Shown: positions 52,038-53,208 of the stretch, one piece after another
Numbering within the stretch: position 1 is the first letter of the stretch
Layout of the letters: each line of letters starts with the position of its first letter
NCBI GenBank assembly: GCA_902607585.1
Contig: CACLKP010000004.1
Location: 1-53,208, forward strand
Length of the DNA stretch: 53,208 nt
Source of the DNA: an uncultured Pelagibacteraceae bacterium
GTDB taxonomy: Bacteria; Pseudomonadota; Alphaproteobacteria; Pelagibacterales; Pelagibacteraceae
Direction of reading: 5' to 3'
Made by a program: the position numbers and the translations under genes
The notes under the pieces: model-generated
Databases searched by the model: none
Seen by the model: the letters and a program-made list of their open reading frames with translations, nothing else
Told to the model about the DNA's origin: nothing

Positions 52038-53208
52038 ATGAAAAAATAAGTATTCAATATTTTCACTAATTAAGAACTCTTTAAGTTATCATGAAAATTG
52101 GCAAAGAGCTTGGAGGGACCCCGAGCCTAAATCTAGTTACGATGTAATAATAGTTGGTGGTGGAGGTCATGGATTAGCAACTGCTTACTATCTAGCTAAA
52201 AATCATAATTTAAAAAATATTGCTGTATTAGAAAAGGGATGGATTGGTGGTGGTAACACTGGAAGAAATACTACTATTATAAGATCCAACTATTTATGGG
52301 ATGCAAGTGCAGGTCTTTATGATCATGCTTTAAAAATTTGGGAAAACTTATCACAAGAATTAAATTACAATGTCATGTTTAGTCAAAGAGGAGTTATGAA
52401 TTTAGCTCATAATCAACATGACGTGAGAGAATTAAAACGAAGAACACATGCTAATAGATTAAACGGGATAGATTGTGAATGGCTAAATACAGAACAGGTT
52501 AAAGAATTCTGTCCTATTATTAATTGTTCTCCTCACATTCGTTATCCAGTTATGGGTAGCACTCTACAAAGAAGAGCTGGTACAGCAAGACATGATGCTG
52601 TTGCGTGGGGTTACGCAAGAGGAGCTGACGCAATGGGAGTTGATATTATTCAAAATTGTGAAGTAAAAGGAATAAGAAGAAAAGGTGATTCTGTTGAAGG
52701 AATTGAAACAACAAAAGGTTTTATTAAAACTAAAAAAGTTGGAGTAGTTGCCGCTGGTCATTCAAGTGTAATTGCTAACATGGCTGGATTAAGACTTCCT
52801 CTAGAAAGTAAACCTTTGCAAGCTTTAGTTTCTGAGCCCATAAAACCAATAATTAATACTGTTGTTATGTCTAATGCTGTTCACGCCTATGTTAGTCAAT
52901 CAGATAAAGGGGAGCTTGTTATAGGAGCAGGAACAGATTCTTACATATCATATACTCAAAAAGGTACTCATGAAATTATTGAAGGTACTTTAAAAGCTAT
53001 TTTAGAACTTTATCCAATTTTTAGTAGGCTTAGAATGTTGAGACAATGGGGAGGAGTTGTTGACATATGCCCAGATGCTAGTCCATTAATTAGCAAAACT
53101 TCAATTAAAGGACTTTATTTTAACTGCGGATGGGGAACAGGTGGTTTTAAAGCTACTCCTGGGTCAGGACATTTATTTGCACATACAATAGCAAAAGACG
53201 AACCGCAT
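52038..53208 (+). CDS. soxB: Sarcosine oxidase subunit beta, 3' partial, start disrupted by one base
   Basis: The beta subunit of heterotetrameric sarcosine oxidase, which oxidatively demethylates sarcosine to glycine. The frame runs off the window end (about 389 of the usual about 415 residues). An FAD-binding motif is in [19 protein letters not shown], then [14 protein letters not shown], and the [15 protein letters not shown] region carries the histidine matched to flavinylation in known enzymes. The family N-terminus [18 protein letters not shown] is encoded, but the ATG at 52038 is followed by A6 (52041-52046), which creates ATG-AAA-AAA-TAA. With one A removed it reads M-K-N-K-Y-S-I-F. 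No other plausible start precedes the conserved region. Confidence 0.88.

Noticed and set aside
52564-52761. Minus-strand ORF inside soxB
   Set aside because: Shadow frame of a clear flavoprotein gene; Ser/Phe-rich composition typical of antisense of this coding sequence.
1-53208. CRISPR arrays, insertion sequences and rRNA genes
   Set aside because: No repeat-spacer pattern, no transposase motif and no rRNA core sequence were seen on either strand.

Overview
The window is a very AT-rich, densely packed stretch of bacterial chromosome. Gene content and order point to a streamlined marine alphaproteobacterium, most likely SAR11 (Pelagibacterales) or a close low-GC relative. The alphaproteobacterial blocks are rplM-rpsI-argC, hom-glpX-recJ, mltB-rlpA-dacC-tmk-holB-metG-tatD-MBL, sdhE/recG/DUF502, and dapA-smpB-folK-spoT-pyrE-pdxJ next to a divergent slt. 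Lipoproteins with a YWCGDHPC motif, SAM-II/SAM-V type riboswitches before metY and a sarcosine oxidase gene fit SAR11. This assignment is inference from content; there is no rRNA in the window.

Layout. Positions 1-4772 hold an edge-truncated tyrosine recombinase, an FkbM methyltransferase, a GT9 transferase, a GT4/CgeB-like glycosyltransferase pair split by an apparent single-base frameshift, and a GIY-YIG protein. A fumarylacetoacetase-like hydrolase, tRNA-Glu and a TPR-sulfotransferase follow. From 7348 to 13967 one minus-strand run encodes ribosomal proteins L13 and S9, ArgC, a repeat lipoprotein, homoserine dehydrogenase, GlpX and RecJ. The L13/metY intergenic region (13968-14222) holds divergent promoters, a SAM aptamer joined to an intrinsic terminator, and a second SAM aptamer at the ribosome binding site of metY. 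Next come ctaA, a small chorismate mutase, L33 and a MerR regulator, then a long minus-strand cell-envelope and DNA-replication operon (17497-26718) interrupted by a B12-binding-type radical SAM gene. A Leu/Glu-type amino acid dehydrogenase ends this part.

From 27828 onward, housekeeping blocks alternate with surface-glycan genes. A GT-C membrane transferase and an 89-residue membrane protein precede tRNA-Ser(UGA). The sdhE/recG/DUF502/M48 block follows, then a methyltransferase/FkbM/GT-C/CDP-glucose dehydratase island ending at tRNA-Lys. After the pdxJ-pyrE-spoT-folK-smpB-dapA/slt block and tRNA-Ser(GCU) comes a minus-strand glycan operon (GT2, two methyltransferases, GT-C, 89-residue membrane protein, radical SAM gene). 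The window closes with rarD and the 5' part of a sarcosine oxidase beta gene whose start is disrupted by an apparent single-base insertion.

Most notable points: (1) a recurring pair of a GT-C glycosyltransferase and an exactly 89-residue FEFTIG-motif membrane protein, a candidate undescribed glycosylation module; (2) tandem SAM riboswitches with a terminator before metY; (3) two genes broken at A/T homopolymers; (4) all four tRNA genes lie beside or near glycan-related genes. Gaps are tiny, many genes overlap by 4-17 bp, and no gene-free stretch exceeds about 300 bases.
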